From Pseudomonadota bacterium (lineage in GTDB: Bacteria > Pseudomonadota > Gammaproteobacteria > UBA5335): DNA of 64,000 nt. This document shows, piece by piece, positions 17,948 through 29,365 of the stretch. The stretch covers positions 41,997 through 105,996 of the forward strand of contig PKDC01000052.1 in assembly GCA_002862435.1 (NCBI GenBank), written 5' to 3'. The notes below the pieces were generated by a model that worked only from the letters and a program-made list of their open reading frames with translations, was not told where the DNA came from and did no database searches. Both the position numbers and the translations under genes were made by a program. Within the stretch, counting starts at the first letter, position 1, and the number at the start of each line of letters is the position of its first letter.

Positions 17948-19401
17948 AGCTTGCTTTCTCGTCCAGGGCAGTCAAGCGCTCCTTGCAGGCCCATTCCATA
18001 ATGGGTCTGGCAGTGGGCGCGCTGCTTTATGTTGTGTGCCTGACGGGCACCCTGACTGTTTTTTATCCCCATTTCGAACGCTGGGAGCAGCCGCGTATCG
18101 CAGAGCGCCTCGATTTTTCTCCCACACAGCTTCGCGATGCGGCAGACGCTGTGCTGGCACGGCTTGCCACCCCGCCGGAAACGCTTTACCTGGTGTTGCC
18201 GACAGCATTGATGCCACGCTTGCACATACATGCAGGTGGCTCAGAGGAAGAATGGTTTGTGACGCCGGAGGGCGAGCTGGGCGCGGCAGTTGCGGCACCT
18301 TGGAGCCAATTCGTGCAGTCGCTGCATGTGCGGTTGCAGCTGCCGGAAACCTGGGGGGTGATTCTGGTGGGGATTGCAGGGGTGTTGTTGTGCGTCCTGC
18401 TGCTCTCGGGCGTCTTGGCCCATCCCAGTCTGGTCCGGGATGCCTTTCGCTGGCGCAGCGGCGCCTCGGGGCGCTTGTTCCAGGTCGATCTGCATAACCG
18501 GCTCGGTGTATGGGGATTACCTTTTTATCTCATGATCGCGCTGACTGGCGCATTCATGGGTCTGGCCGCTGTGTTTTACAGCGGCTATGCCGCCGTTCTC
18601 TACCAAGGCGATCGCCAGGCAGTCTACGATCTTGTCTATGGTGCGGATATCAAAGCGGATCAGCCACTCGACGTGCCGCTCGACTTGGGCCGTGCGCTGA
18701 AACAATTGCAGGCCCGCGAGCCGGCTGCTGAGCCGATCTACATTGCCTTGCAGTACATGCGCACCCCGCAGCAGCATGTGGAAATCGCGGCCATCCTGCC
18801 CGGCCGGCTGGTCTATTCCGAAATCTATCGCTTCACGCTGGACGGCGAATACATCAATCACCAGGCGCTCAGCGACGGTCCGGTGGGGCGTCAGCTGGCC
18901 TATTCAGTCTATCGTTTGCATTTCGGCCAATTCGGCGGATGGCCGGTGCGTTTGGGCTATGGTCTGCTGGGCTTGGGATTGACCGTGCTGTGTGTCTCGG
19001 GCATCAACCTGTGGCTGATGAAGCGCCCCGATCGCACCTGGGTCAACGACATCTGGATGGCGTGGGTATGGGGCTGTCCGCTGGGACTGGTAGTGGCGGC
19101 AATCGCTGCGCTCTATGGGCACTCGCCCTGGATAGGCTTTCTTTTGGCGTTGTGGATGGCACTCGGAATGAGTCTGTTCCTGTGCGATGAGGCGCGCGTG
19201 AAGCGGCTGCTGATCGGCAGTCTGGGATCGATGCTCCTCACCATTCTGCTCACGCATCTGCTGCGCTTCGGTCTGATGCTTGATAATTCCGCGAGTCTGG
19301 CAGTCAATGCAGCGCTCTTTGTTGCCGCTGGCTTGGCCGGGTTTTGGGTGGTGCACTCGACCCCGCAGCATCTGCAGAACGTGGCCAAATCTTCGCTGTG
19401 A
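17944..19401 (+). CDS. PepSY-associated transmembrane protein, putative siderophore-iron reductase
   Basis: This 485-residue protein begins with the PepSY_TM pattern: a basic start, then LQAHSIMGLAVGALLYVVCLTGTLTVF (split motif, about residues 15-45), followed by a periplasmic PepSY-like domain. Further membrane spans lie near 135-160, 190-215, 325-350, 370-390 and 400-470. His residues in HVRLQL, DLHNRLGVW and YRLHFGQ could hold haem. Relatives in Pseudomonas (FoxB-like, FpvG-like) reduce iron from siderophores at the inner membrane. It ends the receptor operon. Confidence 0.75.
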   Translation: MKLAFSSRAVKRSLQAHSIMGLAVGALLYVVCLTGTLTVFYPHFERWEQPRIAERLDFSPTQLRDAADAVLARLATPPETLYLVLPTALMPRLHIHAGGSEEEWFVTPEGELGAAVAAPWSQFVQSLHVRLQLPETWGVILVGIAGVLLCVLLLSGVLAHPSLVRDAFRWRSGASGRLFQVDLHNRLGVWGLPFYLMIALTGAFMGLAAVFYSGYAAVLYQGDRQAVYDLVYGADIKADQPLDVPLDLGRALKQLQAREPAAEPIYIALQYMRTPQQHVEIAAILPGRLVYSEIYRFTLDGEYINHQALSDGPVGRQLAYSVYRLHFGQFGGWPVRLGYGLLGLGLTVLCVSGINLWLMKRPDRTWVNDIWMAWVWGCPLGLVVAAIAALYGHSPWIGFLLALWMALGMSLFLCDEARVKRLLIGSLGSMLLTILLTHLLRFGLMLDNSASLAVNAALFVAAGLAGFWVVHSTPQHLQNVAKSSL

Positions 19402-19411
19402 CCGAACGGCA

Positions 19412-20488
19412 TCACTGATCGGCGTGCGGCCAATCCAGGGATTGCCTGGCCAGGACATCGCGTGCACGTGCCCCGAGGTCGGGATGATCGGTGAAGAAGC
19501 CGTCAATGCCCAAGGCAAGAAAAATGGCCAGCTCACTTTCCAGATTGCCTGGCGCCTTGGGATCGGCGCCCTGACGATGGTTCGTTGGCAGGAAGCAATT
19601 TTCGGCGCGAAAGGTGTAGGGATGGACCTTCAATCCGACCCGATGGGCGTTTTTCACGAAGTCGGTTGCGTGGCTTGGATCGAGGCGCCCCGCCTGGTCC
19701 AGCGGGAGAAGAAAATGGTTCTTCTCCGGACCCACGCCATCGGCATAGGTGGCGATTTGTGCCAGTCCCTTCGGAGTCGCCATCTGGTCGTAGCTCAGGC
19801 TGCCGCCCGCCGCCGCCACGTCATAGGGTTGGCCCTGCGGGGCGAGGAGCTGGATCAGGGGAATGCGAGTCAGGGAACGCAGCTTGCGCAGATTCGCCAC
19901 TTCGAAGGATTGAATGAAAACCGGCTCGCCGCTGCCGAAACCGTCGCGATGCAGGGCTTCCAGCAGTGGCTCCTCCAACGCCAGACCCAACTGCTGGAAG
20001 TGGGTGGGGTGCTTGGTTTCCGGATAAATGCCGATCTTGCGGCCGGTGGCGCGCTCCATGGCTTGCACCAGCCTCAGCACATCGGTCAGGGTGGGAAACG
20101 TGAACTGACCATCGAAGCGGCAATTGCCGGGCCGTACCTCGGGAATGCGCTCCACCGCGCGCAGGGTCTGGATTTCCGCCAGGGTGAAATCTTCGCTGAA
20201 CCAGCCGGTGATGGTAGTGCCGTCGATTTGCCGGGTGGTGCGCCGTGCCGCGAACCCCGGTCGCTGGGCCACATCCGTGGTCCAGTCGAGCACATTGTCA
20301 TGTCGCGCGATCAAATGGCCATCGCGGGTCATCACCAGATCCGGCTCGATGAAATCCGCGCCCTGCAGAATGGCCGTGGCATAGGCGGCGAGGGTGTGTT
20401 CGGGCAGATAGCCGCTGGCCCCGCGATGGGCAATGACAATGGCGGGATCGCGCGGTGGGGAATTGGCGGAACCGGACTCTGCAATCAT
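19412..20488 (-). CDS. glpQ: Glycerophosphodiester phosphodiesterase
   Basis: This protein of about 358 residues is a GDPD TIM-barrel enzyme that cleaves glycerophosphodiesters to glycerol-3-phosphate and an alcohol. The core motifs are IAHRGASGYLPEHTLAAY, ADFIEPDLVMTRDGHLIARHD and the distal IGIYPETKHP and VHPYTF. The size matches periplasmic GlpQ, but no signal peptide precedes IAHRGA from ATG 20488, nor from an in-frame TTG at 20512. It is therefore either cytoplasmic or started elsewhere. It converges on the PepSY gene with 10 bp between them. Confidence 0.85.
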   Translation of the reverse strand: MIAESGSANSPPRDPAIVIAHRGASGYLPEHTLAAYATAILQGADFIEPDLVMTRDGHLIARHDNVLDWTTDVAQRPGFAARRTTRQIDGTTITGWFSEDFTLAEIQTLRAVERIPEVRPGNCRFDGQFTFPTLTDVLRLVQAMERATGRKIGIYPETKHPTHFQQLGLALEEPLLEALHRDGFGSGEPVFIQSFEVANLRKLRSLTRIPLIQLLAPQGQPYDVAAAGGSLSYDQMATPKGLAQIATYADGVGPEKNHFLLPLDQAGRLDPSHATDFVKNAHRVGLKVHPYTFRAENCFLPTNHRQGADPKAPGNLESELAIFLALGIDGFFTDHPDLGARARDVLARQSLDWPHADQ

Positions 20489-20643
20489 AGTGATCGAGTC
20501 TAGCAGGGCCAAGCTGGTCGTTGGGTGTTGCGTTCATTGAGCGGTTGATGCGCCAGGCGGTGTGAGTTCGCCGCTGATGCGTGCGCTGTAAAGCAGGGCA
20601 GGGGGAAAACTGCGGTACCGAAAGGGCGGCTTATTGAGATAGG

Positions 20644-20720
20644 TGGTGGGCCCAGCAGGACTTGAACCTGCGACCCGCCGATTATGAGTCGGATGCTCTA
20701 ACCAACTGAGCTATAGGCCC
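20644..20720 (-). tRNA. tRNA-Ile(CAT), lysidine-dependent (ileX type)
   Basis: The reverse strand folds as a full tRNA: acceptor GGGCCTA/TGGGCCC, D-arm TAGCTCAGTTGGTTAGAGC, anticodon stem-loop CGACTCATAATCG, T-arm GGTTCAAGTCC, and an encoded CCA at 20644-20646. The anticodon is CAT, but the anticodon arm and acceptor resemble E. coli tRNA-Ile2. TilS should convert C34 to lysidine, so it reads AUA. It is not an initiator tRNA, because the first acceptor pair is intact and the anticodon stem lacks the three G:C pairs. Confidence 0.88.
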
Positions 20721-20876
20721 TTTTTAATTACTACTACAGACTAACAAGGTCAGGTTGAATTTGATACCTTCGGTTCTTTCCCAGTCCTGCGCCGGTCATT
20801 CGGCGTGAACGGCGCGTAGCGGGGAGATTAATTCAATCTCGCGGAGACGCCAACCCTAACTCATGTGGACATGGCC

Positions 20877-20904
20877 AGGCCCGATCGTGGATACGATCGG
20901 GCCT
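20877..20904 (-). terminator. Perfect 12-bp hairpin after rpoD
   Basis: AGGCCCGATCGT and its exact reverse complement surround a GGAT loop. The hairpin lies 34 bp past the rpoD stop. No U-run follows on the rpoD strand, so it may act as an RNA 3'-end stabiliser or a weak terminator rather than a classical intrinsic terminator. Confidence 0.5.
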
Positions 20905-20937
20905 GGGTGGAACAGGCGGCGGTTGATTTGCGATGGG

Positions 20938-22782
<1,845 letters not shown>

Positions 22783-22871
22783 ACGGCGTGTCAACCTTGA
22801 GGGCAGGGGGGCGTAGATAAACGCCCTAGTATAGACCAATCGGGCATGGCTTGATCGAACATAGCGTCGAA

Positions 22872-24602
22872 TCAGCCTCCCCGGCGCGACAGCAGCAATC
22901 GAAGCTGCTCTTTTTCCGCTGCATCCAGTCCTTGGACGGCTGCCTTTTCCAGCAGTGTGTCAATCTGTCCGCGAGCCTGTTGTTGCAGGAGATGCCGACA
23001 GATGTCCCGGCATTCCCGGGCCATGCCCTCTTCAGCGCGCTCCGGTTGCCAAATGAGCAATTGACCGAATAATGGCTCTGCCGGGTGTTCCCGGAATCCT
23101 TCCAAGAGCCCTCCACCGCTTAGATGGGGGCTTGCCCTGGCAAGTTCAATCAGGGCGAGCAACCACTGTGCCTCGGTATCTCCGGCCTTCAGGAGCGGCA
23201 AAAGCGAGGGATCGATCCACTGCGCAGCGACCGGATGCGCAAGGATCAGCCCCATCAGTCGCTGCACTGGCGTCGGGTGAACGACAGTTGGTCGAGGCCG
23301 AGGCGGTGATGACGGCGCCTTACCCCCCTCCATCCGCATCAAGTCCGCATGTTCCATGCCAGCCAGCCGCGCCAGGGTCTGTTCCAGCAACGCCCGAAAC
23401 GCCCCCTGGGGAATGGCCCTCAGGGCGGGCCGGGCGCGCTCCAGCAATCGCGCGCGTCCTTCCAACGTATGAAGATCGACCTGATCCCGCAAACGCTGAA
23501 GCAAAAAATCGGACAAGGGCTGCGCCTGCCCGACGCGCACCAAAAACGCGCCCCGACCTTCCCTGCGCACCAACGAATCCGGATCCTCACCCTCCGGCAG
23601 AAACAGAAAGGCCACCTCCCGCCCGTCGTGCATCTCGGGCAGGCTGGTTTGAAGCGCCCGTGCGGCAGCATCGCGGCCCGCGCGATCCCCATCGAAACAG
23701 AACACGACACGGGTCGTGTGGCGGAACAGCCGGCGCAAATGATCCGGCGTGGTGGCTGTTCCCAATGTGGCCACGGCGTTGGTAATCCCGTGCTCCGCCA
23801 GCATCAGCACATCCATGTACCCCTCCACCACCAGGATCCAGGGCAGTTCGCGCTGTGCCTGGCGCGCCTCATAGAGGCCGTACAGTTCCCGTCCCTTGTG
23901 GAACAGTGGGGTCTCGGGCGAATTGAGGTATTTCGGCTGTCCCTGATCCATGATGCGGCCGCCAAAGCCAATGACCCGCCCGCGGCTGTCGCGAATCGGG
24001 AAGATGATGCGATCCCGGAATCGGTCATACAGGCCATTGCCGCTGCCCTCGCGCGCCACGAGCAGCCCGGTTTCCAGCAGCAGCGGCCGGTGTTCCGGCG
24101 TGCGGCCGAGGTGTTGCAGCAGGCTATCCCAGCCTGCCGGTGCGTAGCCCAGACCGAAGGTGGCGGCGACCGCGCTGCCCAAGCCGCGCTGCTTGAGGTA
24201 GTCGATGGCCTTGGGATGTTCGCCCAACTGTTGCCGGTAGAAGCGGGCCGCCGCTTCCAGTACGTCCAGCAGTTCCTTGTGGCGCGGAACGGGGCCTTCT
24301 CCGCCGGCCGGCAGCTCCAGTCCCGCCTGGCTCGCCAGCTCCGCCACGGCATCGCGAAACTCCAGGCGCTCGAACGCCATCAGGAAACCGATGGCGTTGC
24401 CATGGGCGCCACAGCCGAAACAGTGATAGAACTGCTTGTCCGCGCTGACGGTGAAGGAGGGGGATTTTTCGTCGTGAAACGGGCAGCGGGCTGTGTGATC
24501 CTTGCCTGCCTTTTTGAGCGGCACGCGGCGGTCGATGAGCGCGACGAGATCAGTTCGCGCAACGACCTCATCAATGAAATCCTGAGGAATCGATCCGCTC
24601 AT
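22872..24602 (-). CDS. dnaG: DNA primase
   Basis: This 576-residue DnaG synthesises RNA primers for replication. Domains in order are the CHC2 zinc finger ([11 protein letters not shown]...[11 protein letters not shown], about residues 40-65), the core with [20 protein letters not shown], the TOPRIM ([11 protein letters not shown] and [12 protein letters not shown]), and a shorter C-terminal DnaB-interaction domain (about 435-576). It starts at ATG 24602 and lies between yqeY and rpoD. Confidence 0.96.
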   Translation of the reverse strand: MSGSIPQDFIDEVVARTDLVALIDRRVPLKKAGKDHTARCPFHDEKSPSFTVSADKQFYHCFGCGAHGNAIGFLMAFERLEFRDAVAELASQAGLELPAGGEGPVPRHKELLDVLEAAARFYRQQLGEHPKAIDYLKQRGLGSAVAATFGLGYAPAGWDSLLQHLGRTPEHRPLLLETGLLVAREGSGNGLYDRFRDRIIFPIRDSRGRVIGFGGRIMDQGQPKYLNSPETPLFHKGRELYGLYEARQAQRELPWILVVEGYMDVLMLAEHGITNAVATLGTATTPDHLRRLFRHTTRVVFCFDGDRAGRDAAARALQTSLPEMHDGREVAFLFLPEGEDPDSLVRREGRGAFLVRVGQAQPLSDFLLQRLRDQVDLHTLEGRARLLERARPALRAIPQGAFRALLEQTLARLAGMEHADLMRMEGGKAPSSPPRPRPTVVHPTPVQRLMGLILAHPVAAQWIDPSLLPLLKAGDTEAQWLLALIELARASPHLSGGGLLEGFREHPAEPLFGQLLIWQPERAEEGMARECRDICRHLLQQQARGQIDTLLEKAAVQGLDAAEKEQLRLLLSRRGG

Positions 24603-24648
24603 GACCGCCTTCCCGCGCCATGGGCCCGGGGCCGGAATGTGGAGAGAT

Positions 24649-25095
24649 TCAGGCTCCCAGACGACCTTTGACGCGCGCGCTGACGATGGCCATATCGGCG
24701 CGCCCTTGGATGACTGGTTTCAGGGCAGCCATGATCCGGCCCATGTCCTTGATGCTTGCCGCGCCGGTTTCCGCCAGCGCCCCCTCAATGAGGGTATCCA
24801 GCTCCGCCTCGGACAAGGGCTCGGGCAGGTAGGCCTGGAGCAGCGTAATCTCGGCCAATTCCTTGGTGGCGAGATCAGATCGGTTGCCGGCCTCATATTG
24901 CGTCGCGGCTTCGCGACGCTGCTTGATCAGCTTTTCGACCACCGCGATGACTTGCGCCTCATCCAGCACGATGCGTTCATCGATCTCGCGCTGCTTGATG
25001 GCCGCGGAAAACATGCGCAAGGTGATCAGGCCCAGCTTGTCGCCACCGCGCATGGCGGTCTTGATATCATCCTGCAAACGAAGCTTGAGGTCCAT
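24649..25095 (-). CDS. yqeY: GatB/YqeY domain protein
   Basis: This 148-residue protein matches the YqeY family, which resembles the tail domain of GatB and is thought to contact tRNA. Typical are LKLRLQDDIKTAMRGGDK, LITLRMFSAAIKQREID, LQAYLPEPLSEAEL and DMGRIMAALKP. ATG 25095 has GGAG seven bases upstream, so the longer reading from 25122 is rejected. It is cotranscribed with rpsU, dnaG and rpoD. Its precise role is not known. Confidence 0.9.
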   Translation of the reverse strand: MDLKLRLQDDIKTAMRGGDKLGLITLRMFSAAIKQREIDERIVLDEAQVIAVVEKLIKQRREAATQYEAGNRSDLATKELAEITLLQAYLPEPLSEAELDTLIEGALAETGAASIKDMGRIMAALKPVIQGRADMAIVSARVKGRLGA

Positions 25096-25118
25096 GCGCC
25101 GATCTCCGGCCGCCAGAC

Positions 25119-25334
25119 TCAATAAAGCCGGGTGTGGCGCTGCGTATCACGCAAGGTGCGCTTGGCGTGGCGCTTGACGGCAGCGGCCTTGCGGCGCTTG
25201 CGTTCCTGGGTGGGCTTTTCGTAGAACTCGCGACGACGGACTTCCGTCAGCACACCTGCTTTTTCGCAGGCACGCTTGAAGCGCCGCAGGGCGGCATCGA
25301 AGTATTCATTTTCCTTGATGCGAACGCTTGGCAT
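25119..25334 (-). CDS. rpsU: 30S ribosomal protein S21
   Basis: This 71-residue basic protein is a standard S21: [21 protein letters not shown] at the start (split to respect length), then [22 protein letters not shown] and a basic tail. S21 helps initiation by the 30S subunit near the anti-Shine-Dalgarno region. It heads the macromolecular-synthesis operon. Confidence 0.97.
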   Translation of the reverse strand: MPSVRIKENEYFDAALRRFKRACEKAGVLTEVRRREFYEKPTQERKRRKAAAVKRHAKRTLRDTQRHTRLY

Positions 25335-25405
25335 GCAGTCTCACTCAAAACCGGACGTGAATTGTGGTCACCAACCCGACAGGCACCCGTCAGGTAAGGC
25401 GCAAA

Positions 25406-25435
25406 ATTCTATCTGCTTTGAATTACAATTGCCAA
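25406..25435 (-). promoter_or_regulatory. Candidate promoter of the rpsU-yqeY-dnaG-rpoD operon
   Basis: On the reverse strand a -35-like TTGGCA (25430-25435) and a -10-like TAGAAT (25406-25411) are 18 bp apart, about 70 bp upstream of the rpsU start. The same gap must hold the tsaD promoter; a TACAAT at 25424-25429 on the forward strand has no clear -35. Confidence 0.4.
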
Positions 25436-25471
25436 CCCGTCCTGAAAATGACTCCAGATTTTGAGATCCCC

Positions 25472-26506
25472 ATGCGGGTGCTCGGCATTGAATCTTCCTG
25501 TGACGAAACCGCTGTCGCCGTCTATGACGGCGCGCAGGGCCTGCTTGCCCATGCCTTGCACAGCCAGGTTGCCCTGCATGCGCCCCATGGGGGGGTGGTG
25601 CCGGAACTTGCCTCGCGCGACCACGTCCGCAAGCTGCTGCCGCTGGTCCGGGAAGTCCTCAATGAGGCCGGCGCCGCGCCGGAGTCCATCGATGGACTGG
25701 CCTATACGGCGGGCCCAGGCCTGGTGGGCGCGCTGCTGGTGGGCGCGACCTTCGCTCAGTCGTTGGCGCTGGCCTGGAATCGACCCTGCGTTGGCGTGCA
25801 TCACATGGAGGGCCATTTGCTGGCGCCATGGCTCGAGCCCCATGCGCCCGATTTTCCGGTTCTGGCGCTGCTGGTTTCGGGGGGGCACACCCTGCTGGTG
25901 GCAGTGGAAGGCGTGGGGGATTACCGCCTGCTCGGGGAATCCATTGACGACGCAGCTGGCGAGGCCTTCGACAAGGTCGCCAAGCTACTGGGTCTTCCCT
26001 ATCCCGGCGGACCCGCCCTGGCGGCCTTGGCCGAGACCGGCACGCCGGATCGCTTTCACTTTCCACGGCCGATGCTGGACCGCCCGGGACTTGATTTCAG
26101 CTTCAGCGGCCTGAAAACGGCAGTCCTGTACGCGGTGCGCGAGGCGCAGGCCGAGGCGCCCTTGGATGATCGCCTGCGCGCGGATCTGGCGCGCGGATTC
26201 GAGGAGGCTGCCGTGGCCGTGCTGGCGGAGAAATGCCGGCGCGCCCTGGCGCAGACCGGCCTGCGCCGGCTGGTGGTGGCGGGCGGCGTGGGCGCCAACC
26301 GGCGTTTGCGGGCCGCGCTGCTGCAGATGGGCGCATCGCTTGGTGTCGAGGTATTTTATCCCCGGCCGGCGTTCTGTACCGACAACGGCGCCATGATCGC
26401 GCTGTCGGGATACCACCGCCTGCGGGCCGGCGAGCGGGGAGCGGGCGCCGTGCGCGCCCGTTGGCCTATCGACGGCTTGCGGCCACCGGGCCAGCAGACC
26501 GGTTAG
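25472..26506 (+). CDS. tsaD: tRNA t6A37 synthase catalytic subunit TsaD
   Basis: This 344-residue ASKHA-fold protein transfers the threonylcarbamoyl group to A37 of ANN-reading tRNAs, working with TsaB, TsaC and TsaE. The signatures are [19 protein letters not shown], the metal-binding [43 protein letters not shown] and [15 protein letters not shown] 25472 is the standard start. It is divergent from rpsU, a common arrangement. Confidence 0.96.
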   Translation: MRVLGIESSCDETAVAVYDGAQGLLAHALHSQVALHAPHGGVVPELASRDHVRKLLPLVREVLNEAGAAPESIDGLAYTAGPGLVGALLVGATFAQSLALAWNRPCVGVHHMEGHLLAPWLEPHAPDFPVLALLVSGGHTLLVAVEGVGDYRLLGESIDDAAGEAFDKVAKLLGLPYPGGPALAALAETGTPDRFHFPRPMLDRPGLDFSFSGLKTAVLYAVREAQAEAPLDDRLRADLARGFEEAAVAVLAEKCRRALAQTGLRRLVVAGGVGANRRLRAALLQMGASLGVEVFYPRPAFCTDNGAMIALSGYHRLRAGERGAGAVRARWPIDGLRPPGQQTG

Positions 26507-26539
26507 AATGGCCTCCTGACCCCTCTGGACGGAGCCTTG

Positions 26540-26929
26540 GTGGATATCGTTTATCTGCGCGACCTGCGTATTCCCACGGTAATCGGCGTATTTGAATGGG
26601 AGCGCCGCGTGCGTCAGACCGTGGCGCTTGACCTGGATATGGCTGCCGACATCGCCCGCGCGGCCCTGAGTGACGATCTGGTCGATGCACTGGACTACAA
26701 GGCGGTGGCCAAGCGCTTGATCACCTTCGTGGGGGAGAGCCGTTTCCAACTGGTTGAAACTCTTGCCGAGCGGGTTGCGCAACTGGTCCTGACCGAGTTC
26801 GACGTGGCCTGGGTGCGGGTTCGGGTCAACAAGACCGGTGCGGTGCGCGGTGCCCGCGATGTGGGCGTGATCATCGAGCGCGATCGCCGCACGGCGGTGC
26901 CTGAATCGGGACCGGATGGCGGTGGCTGA
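26540..26929 (+). CDS. folB: Dihydroneopterin aldolase
   Basis: This 129-residue T-fold enzyme converts dihydroneopterin to 6-hydroxymethyl-dihydropterin in folate synthesis. It aligns along its length with E. coli FolB: DIVYLRDLRIPTVIGVFEWER, LDYKAVAKRLITFV, FQLVETLAERVAQLVL and VNKTGAVRGARDVGVIIER. GTG 26540 is chosen over TTG 26537 because it lies five bases after GGAG and matches the homologue start. It overlaps folK by 14 bp. Confidence 0.92.
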   Translation: MDIVYLRDLRIPTVIGVFEWERRVRQTVALDLDMAADIARAALSDDLVDALDYKAVAKRLITFVGESRFQLVETLAERVAQLVLTEFDVAWVRVRVNKTGAVRGARDVGVIIERDRRTAVPESGPDGGG

Positions 26930-27440
26930 AGTTTTTGTGAGTTTGGGCAGCAACATCGCGCCGCGCCGCAATCTTGCTGCGGCCCTGCCGCTGCTGGCGA
27001 CCCATTTCGGCCTCCTGCGGGTCTCGCCGGTCTATGAAGGCCCCGCGGTTGGTTTCGAGGGCGACCCTTTCCTCAATCTGGTGGTCGGTTTTTCCACCCC
27101 GGACGATCTCGCCGCCGTGCTCGACTTCCTGCGCGGCGTCGAGCACGATTTCGGCCGCCGCCGTGGTGAGGCCAAGTTCGCGTCGCGCAGCCTGGATCTG
27201 GACATCATCCTGTTTGGCGATCAGGTCGGTGAGGTGGCGGGGCTGCGGCTGCCGCGTGCCGACATCCTGCGTTATGCCTTCGTGCTCAAGCCGCTGGCCG
27301 ATCTGGCGCCTGACGCCACCCATCCCGAGCTGGGACGGACTTATCGCGAACTGTGGGAAAGCCTGCAACCGGGGCCGGGCTTGACCGAAGTCGCACCTCT
27401 GGAATGGGCGCACCCCATTCCCGCTCAGGGAAGGAACTGA
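26916..27440 (+). CDS. folK: 6-hydroxymethyl-dihydropterin pyrophosphokinase
   Basis: This 174-residue HPPK acts right after FolB, transferring pyrophosphate from ATP to the pterin. Characteristic are the N-terminal VFVSLGSNIAPRRNL, YEGPAVGFEGDPFLNLVV, and the metal and substrate motif SRSLDLDIILFGDQ with a downstream LPRADILRYAFVLKPL. The overlap with folB means the two steps are coupled. glmS begins 4 bp after it. Confidence 0.93.
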   Translation: MAVAEVFVSLGSNIAPRRNLAAALPLLATHFGLLRVSPVYEGPAVGFEGDPFLNLVVGFSTPDDLAAVLDFLRGVEHDFGRRRGEAKFASRSLDLDIILFGDQVGEVAGLRLPRADILRYAFVLKPLADLAPDATHPELGRTYRELWESLQPGPGLTEVAPLEWAHPIPAQGRN

Positions 27441-27444
27441 ATCC

Positions 27445-29274
27445 ATGTGTGGCATCGTCGGCGCCATCGCGCAGCGCAATGTAACGCCCATCCTGCTGGA
27501 GGGCCTGCGGCGTCTGGAATACCGTGGCTATGACTCGGCTGGTGTGGTGATTCTGGGCGCTCAGGGCCTCCAGCGGGTGCGCACCGTGGGCAAGGTCGAG
27601 ATGCTGACGCAGGCGCTGGAAGCCCATCCGCTGGAGGGGCCGTTGGGTTTGGCTCACACCCGCTGGGCCACCCATGGCGCGCCGAGCGAACGCAACGCGC
27701 ACCCCCATATCGCCGCCGACCGCGTGGCGGTGGTGCACAACGGCATTATTGAAAATCATGCCGAGCTGCGCGCCGAGCTGCTGGCGCGCGGGGATCCGAT
27801 CGAATCCGACACCGATACCGAGCTGATCGCCCACCTGATCCACCATGCCCTCGATGACAGCGCCGACTTGCTCACTGCGGTGCGGGCCTGCCTCGCGCGC
27901 CTGCGCGGCGCCTACGCCATCGCGGTGATCGATCGTGCCGCGCCCGACCGGCTGGTGGTGGCGCGGTCGGGGAGTCCCTTGGTGATCGGCGTGGGTATCG
28001 GGGAGCACTTCGTGGCCTCCGACAGCGCTGCCCTGCTGCCGGTCACCCAGCAGTTCCGTTATCTGGAGGAAGGGGATGTCGCCGAGATCTGGCGCACCGG
28101 CGTGCGGGTGCTGGATCGATCAGGCCAAGCCGTGGAGCGTCCCCTGCTCCGTTCCCGCCTAGCCGATGAAACCCTCGACCGCGGCGCCTATCGCCATTTC
28201 ATGCTCAAGGAGATCCACGAACAACCCCGGGTGCTGGCCGAAACCCTGGAAGGCCGGTTGACGGCGGATCGGGTGTTGCCGGAGATGTTCGGCCCGGATG
28301 CCGAAACGCTGTTCAGCCAGGTGCGCGCGGTCCATCTGGTGGCTTGTGGCACCAGCTATCACGCCGCGCTGGTGGCGCGTTACTGGATCGAGGCCCTGAC
28401 GGGTATTCCGGCGACGGCGGAAATCGCCAGTGAATTCCGCTATCGCCAGCCGGCCGTGCCCGCCGATACTCTGCTGGTCACCCTATCCCAGTCGGGCGAG
28501 ACCGCCGATACCCTGGCCGCACTGCGGGCCAGTCGGGAGCGACCCTACCTGTCGCGCCTGGCCATCTGCAACGTGCCGGAAAGCTCGCTGGTGCGGGAAT
28601 CGGATCGCGTGTTGATGACCCGCGCCGGGGTGGAAGTCGGAGTCGCCTCCACCAAGGCGTTCACCACCCAGTTGGTGGCGTTGATGCTGCTCACCCTCTG
28701 CATCGGCCAGGCCCAATCGCTGGCGCCGGAGGAAGTCGCCCGCATCGTGACCGATCTGCGCAGCCTGCCCCAGCAGGTGGAGCGCGTGCTCGCTCTGGAG
28801 CCCGCTGTTGCCGCCCTGGCCCCGCGCCTGGTGCATCGCGAACACGCCCTGTTCCTGGGGCGTGGGGTGGAATACCCGATCGCCCTGGAAGGTGCCCTCA
28901 AGCTCAAGGAAATCTCCTACATCCACGCCGAGGGCTATGCGGCCGGCGAACTCAAGCACGGCCCCCTGGCTTTGGTGAGCGAGGATATGCCCGTGGTGGC
29001 GTTGGCGCCACACAATGCCCTGCTGGAAAAACTGCTCTCCAACCTGCAGGAAGTACGCGCGCGGGGCGGGGAGTTGCTGGTGTTCACCGGCGAGGGAGTG
29101 GACCTGCCGGATGAACAGGGCGTGGCCGTGCTGTCCCTGCCGGTTCCCTTGTCGGCGCTGTCGCCGGTGGTGTTCACGGTGCCCTTGCAACTGCTCGCCT
29201 ATCACGTCGCGGTTCTCAAGGGCACCGATGTCGACCGGCCGCGCAATCTCGCGAAATCGGTGACGGTCGAATAA
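27445..29274 (+). CDS. glmS: Glucosamine-6-phosphate synthase (isomerizing)
   Basis: This 609-residue enzyme (E. coli 609) makes glucosamine-6-phosphate from fructose-6-phosphate and glutamine for cell-wall precursors. The N-terminal glutaminase has catalytic Cys after Met1 (MCGIVGA), and two SIS isomerase domains carry ACGTSYHAALV, LSQSGETADT and ASTKAFTTQ. The C-terminus LKGTDVDRPRNLAKSVTVE is the conserved end whose codons form the TnsD target in Tn7-type transposition. An AAGGA site precedes the ATG. A Tn7-like element begins 25 bp after its stop. Confidence 0.97.
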   Translation: MCGIVGAIAQRNVTPILLEGLRRLEYRGYDSAGVVILGAQGLQRVRTVGKVEMLTQALEAHPLEGPLGLAHTRWATHGAPSERNAHPHIAADRVAVVHNGIIENHAELRAELLARGDPIESDTDTELIAHLIHHALDDSADLLTAVRACLARLRGAYAIAVIDRAAPDRLVVARSGSPLVIGVGIGEHFVASDSAALLPVTQQFRYLEEGDVAEIWRTGVRVLDRSGQAVERPLLRSRLADETLDRGAYRHFMLKEIHEQPRVLAETLEGRLTADRVLPEMFGPDAETLFSQVRAVHLVACGTSYHAALVARYWIEALTGIPATAEIASEFRYRQPAVPADTLLVTLSQSGETADTLAALRASRERPYLSRLAICNVPESSLVRESDRVLMTRAGVEVGVASTKAFTTQLVALMLLTLCIGQAQSLAPEEVARIVTDLRSLPQQVERVLALEPAVAALAPRLVHREHALFLGRGVEYPIALEGALKLKEISYIHAEGYAAGELKHGPLALVSEDMPVVALAPHNALLEKLLSNLQEVRARGGELLVFTGEGVDLPDEQGVAVLSLPVPLSALSPVVFTVPLQLLAYHVAVLKGTDVDRPRNLAKSVTVE

Positions 29275-29275
29275 A

Positions 29276-29300
29276 AGCAACAAGCGCATTGGCTGTTGCT
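29276..29300 (+). terminator. glmS terminator-like hairpin
   Basis: AGCAAC (29276-29281) pairs with GTTGCT (29295-29300), and the inner AGC/GCT extends the stem past one bulged base. It begins two bases after the glmS stop. The adjacent mobile element abuts its right arm, as Tn7 does in the glmS terminator of E. coli. Confidence 0.5.
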
Positions 29301-29309
29301 GTGGGATGA

Positions 29310-29365
29310 AAATAAAGTGTCATCCGTACAAATAAAGTCTCATCCTTGAGAATAGAGTTTCATCC
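29310..29365 (+). repeat. Three tandem TnsB-like sites, glmS-proximal end
   Basis: AAATAAAGTGTCATCC (29310), AAATAAAGTCTCATCC (29330) and GAATAGAGTTTCATCC (29350) recur with an exact 20-bp period. Closely packed sites at the glmS-proximal end match the Tn7 right end, which also faces glmS. Confidence 0.75.

Noticed and set aside
20644-20720. tRNA-Met because the anticodon is CAT
   Set aside because: The anticodon arm and acceptor match tRNA-Ile2 and not elongator or initiator tRNA-Met.
23349-24671. A 440-codon forward frame over dnaG
   Set aside because: It is antisense to the primase motifs and has the Arg/Gln/Pro-rich composition typical of reverse readings of GC-rich genes.
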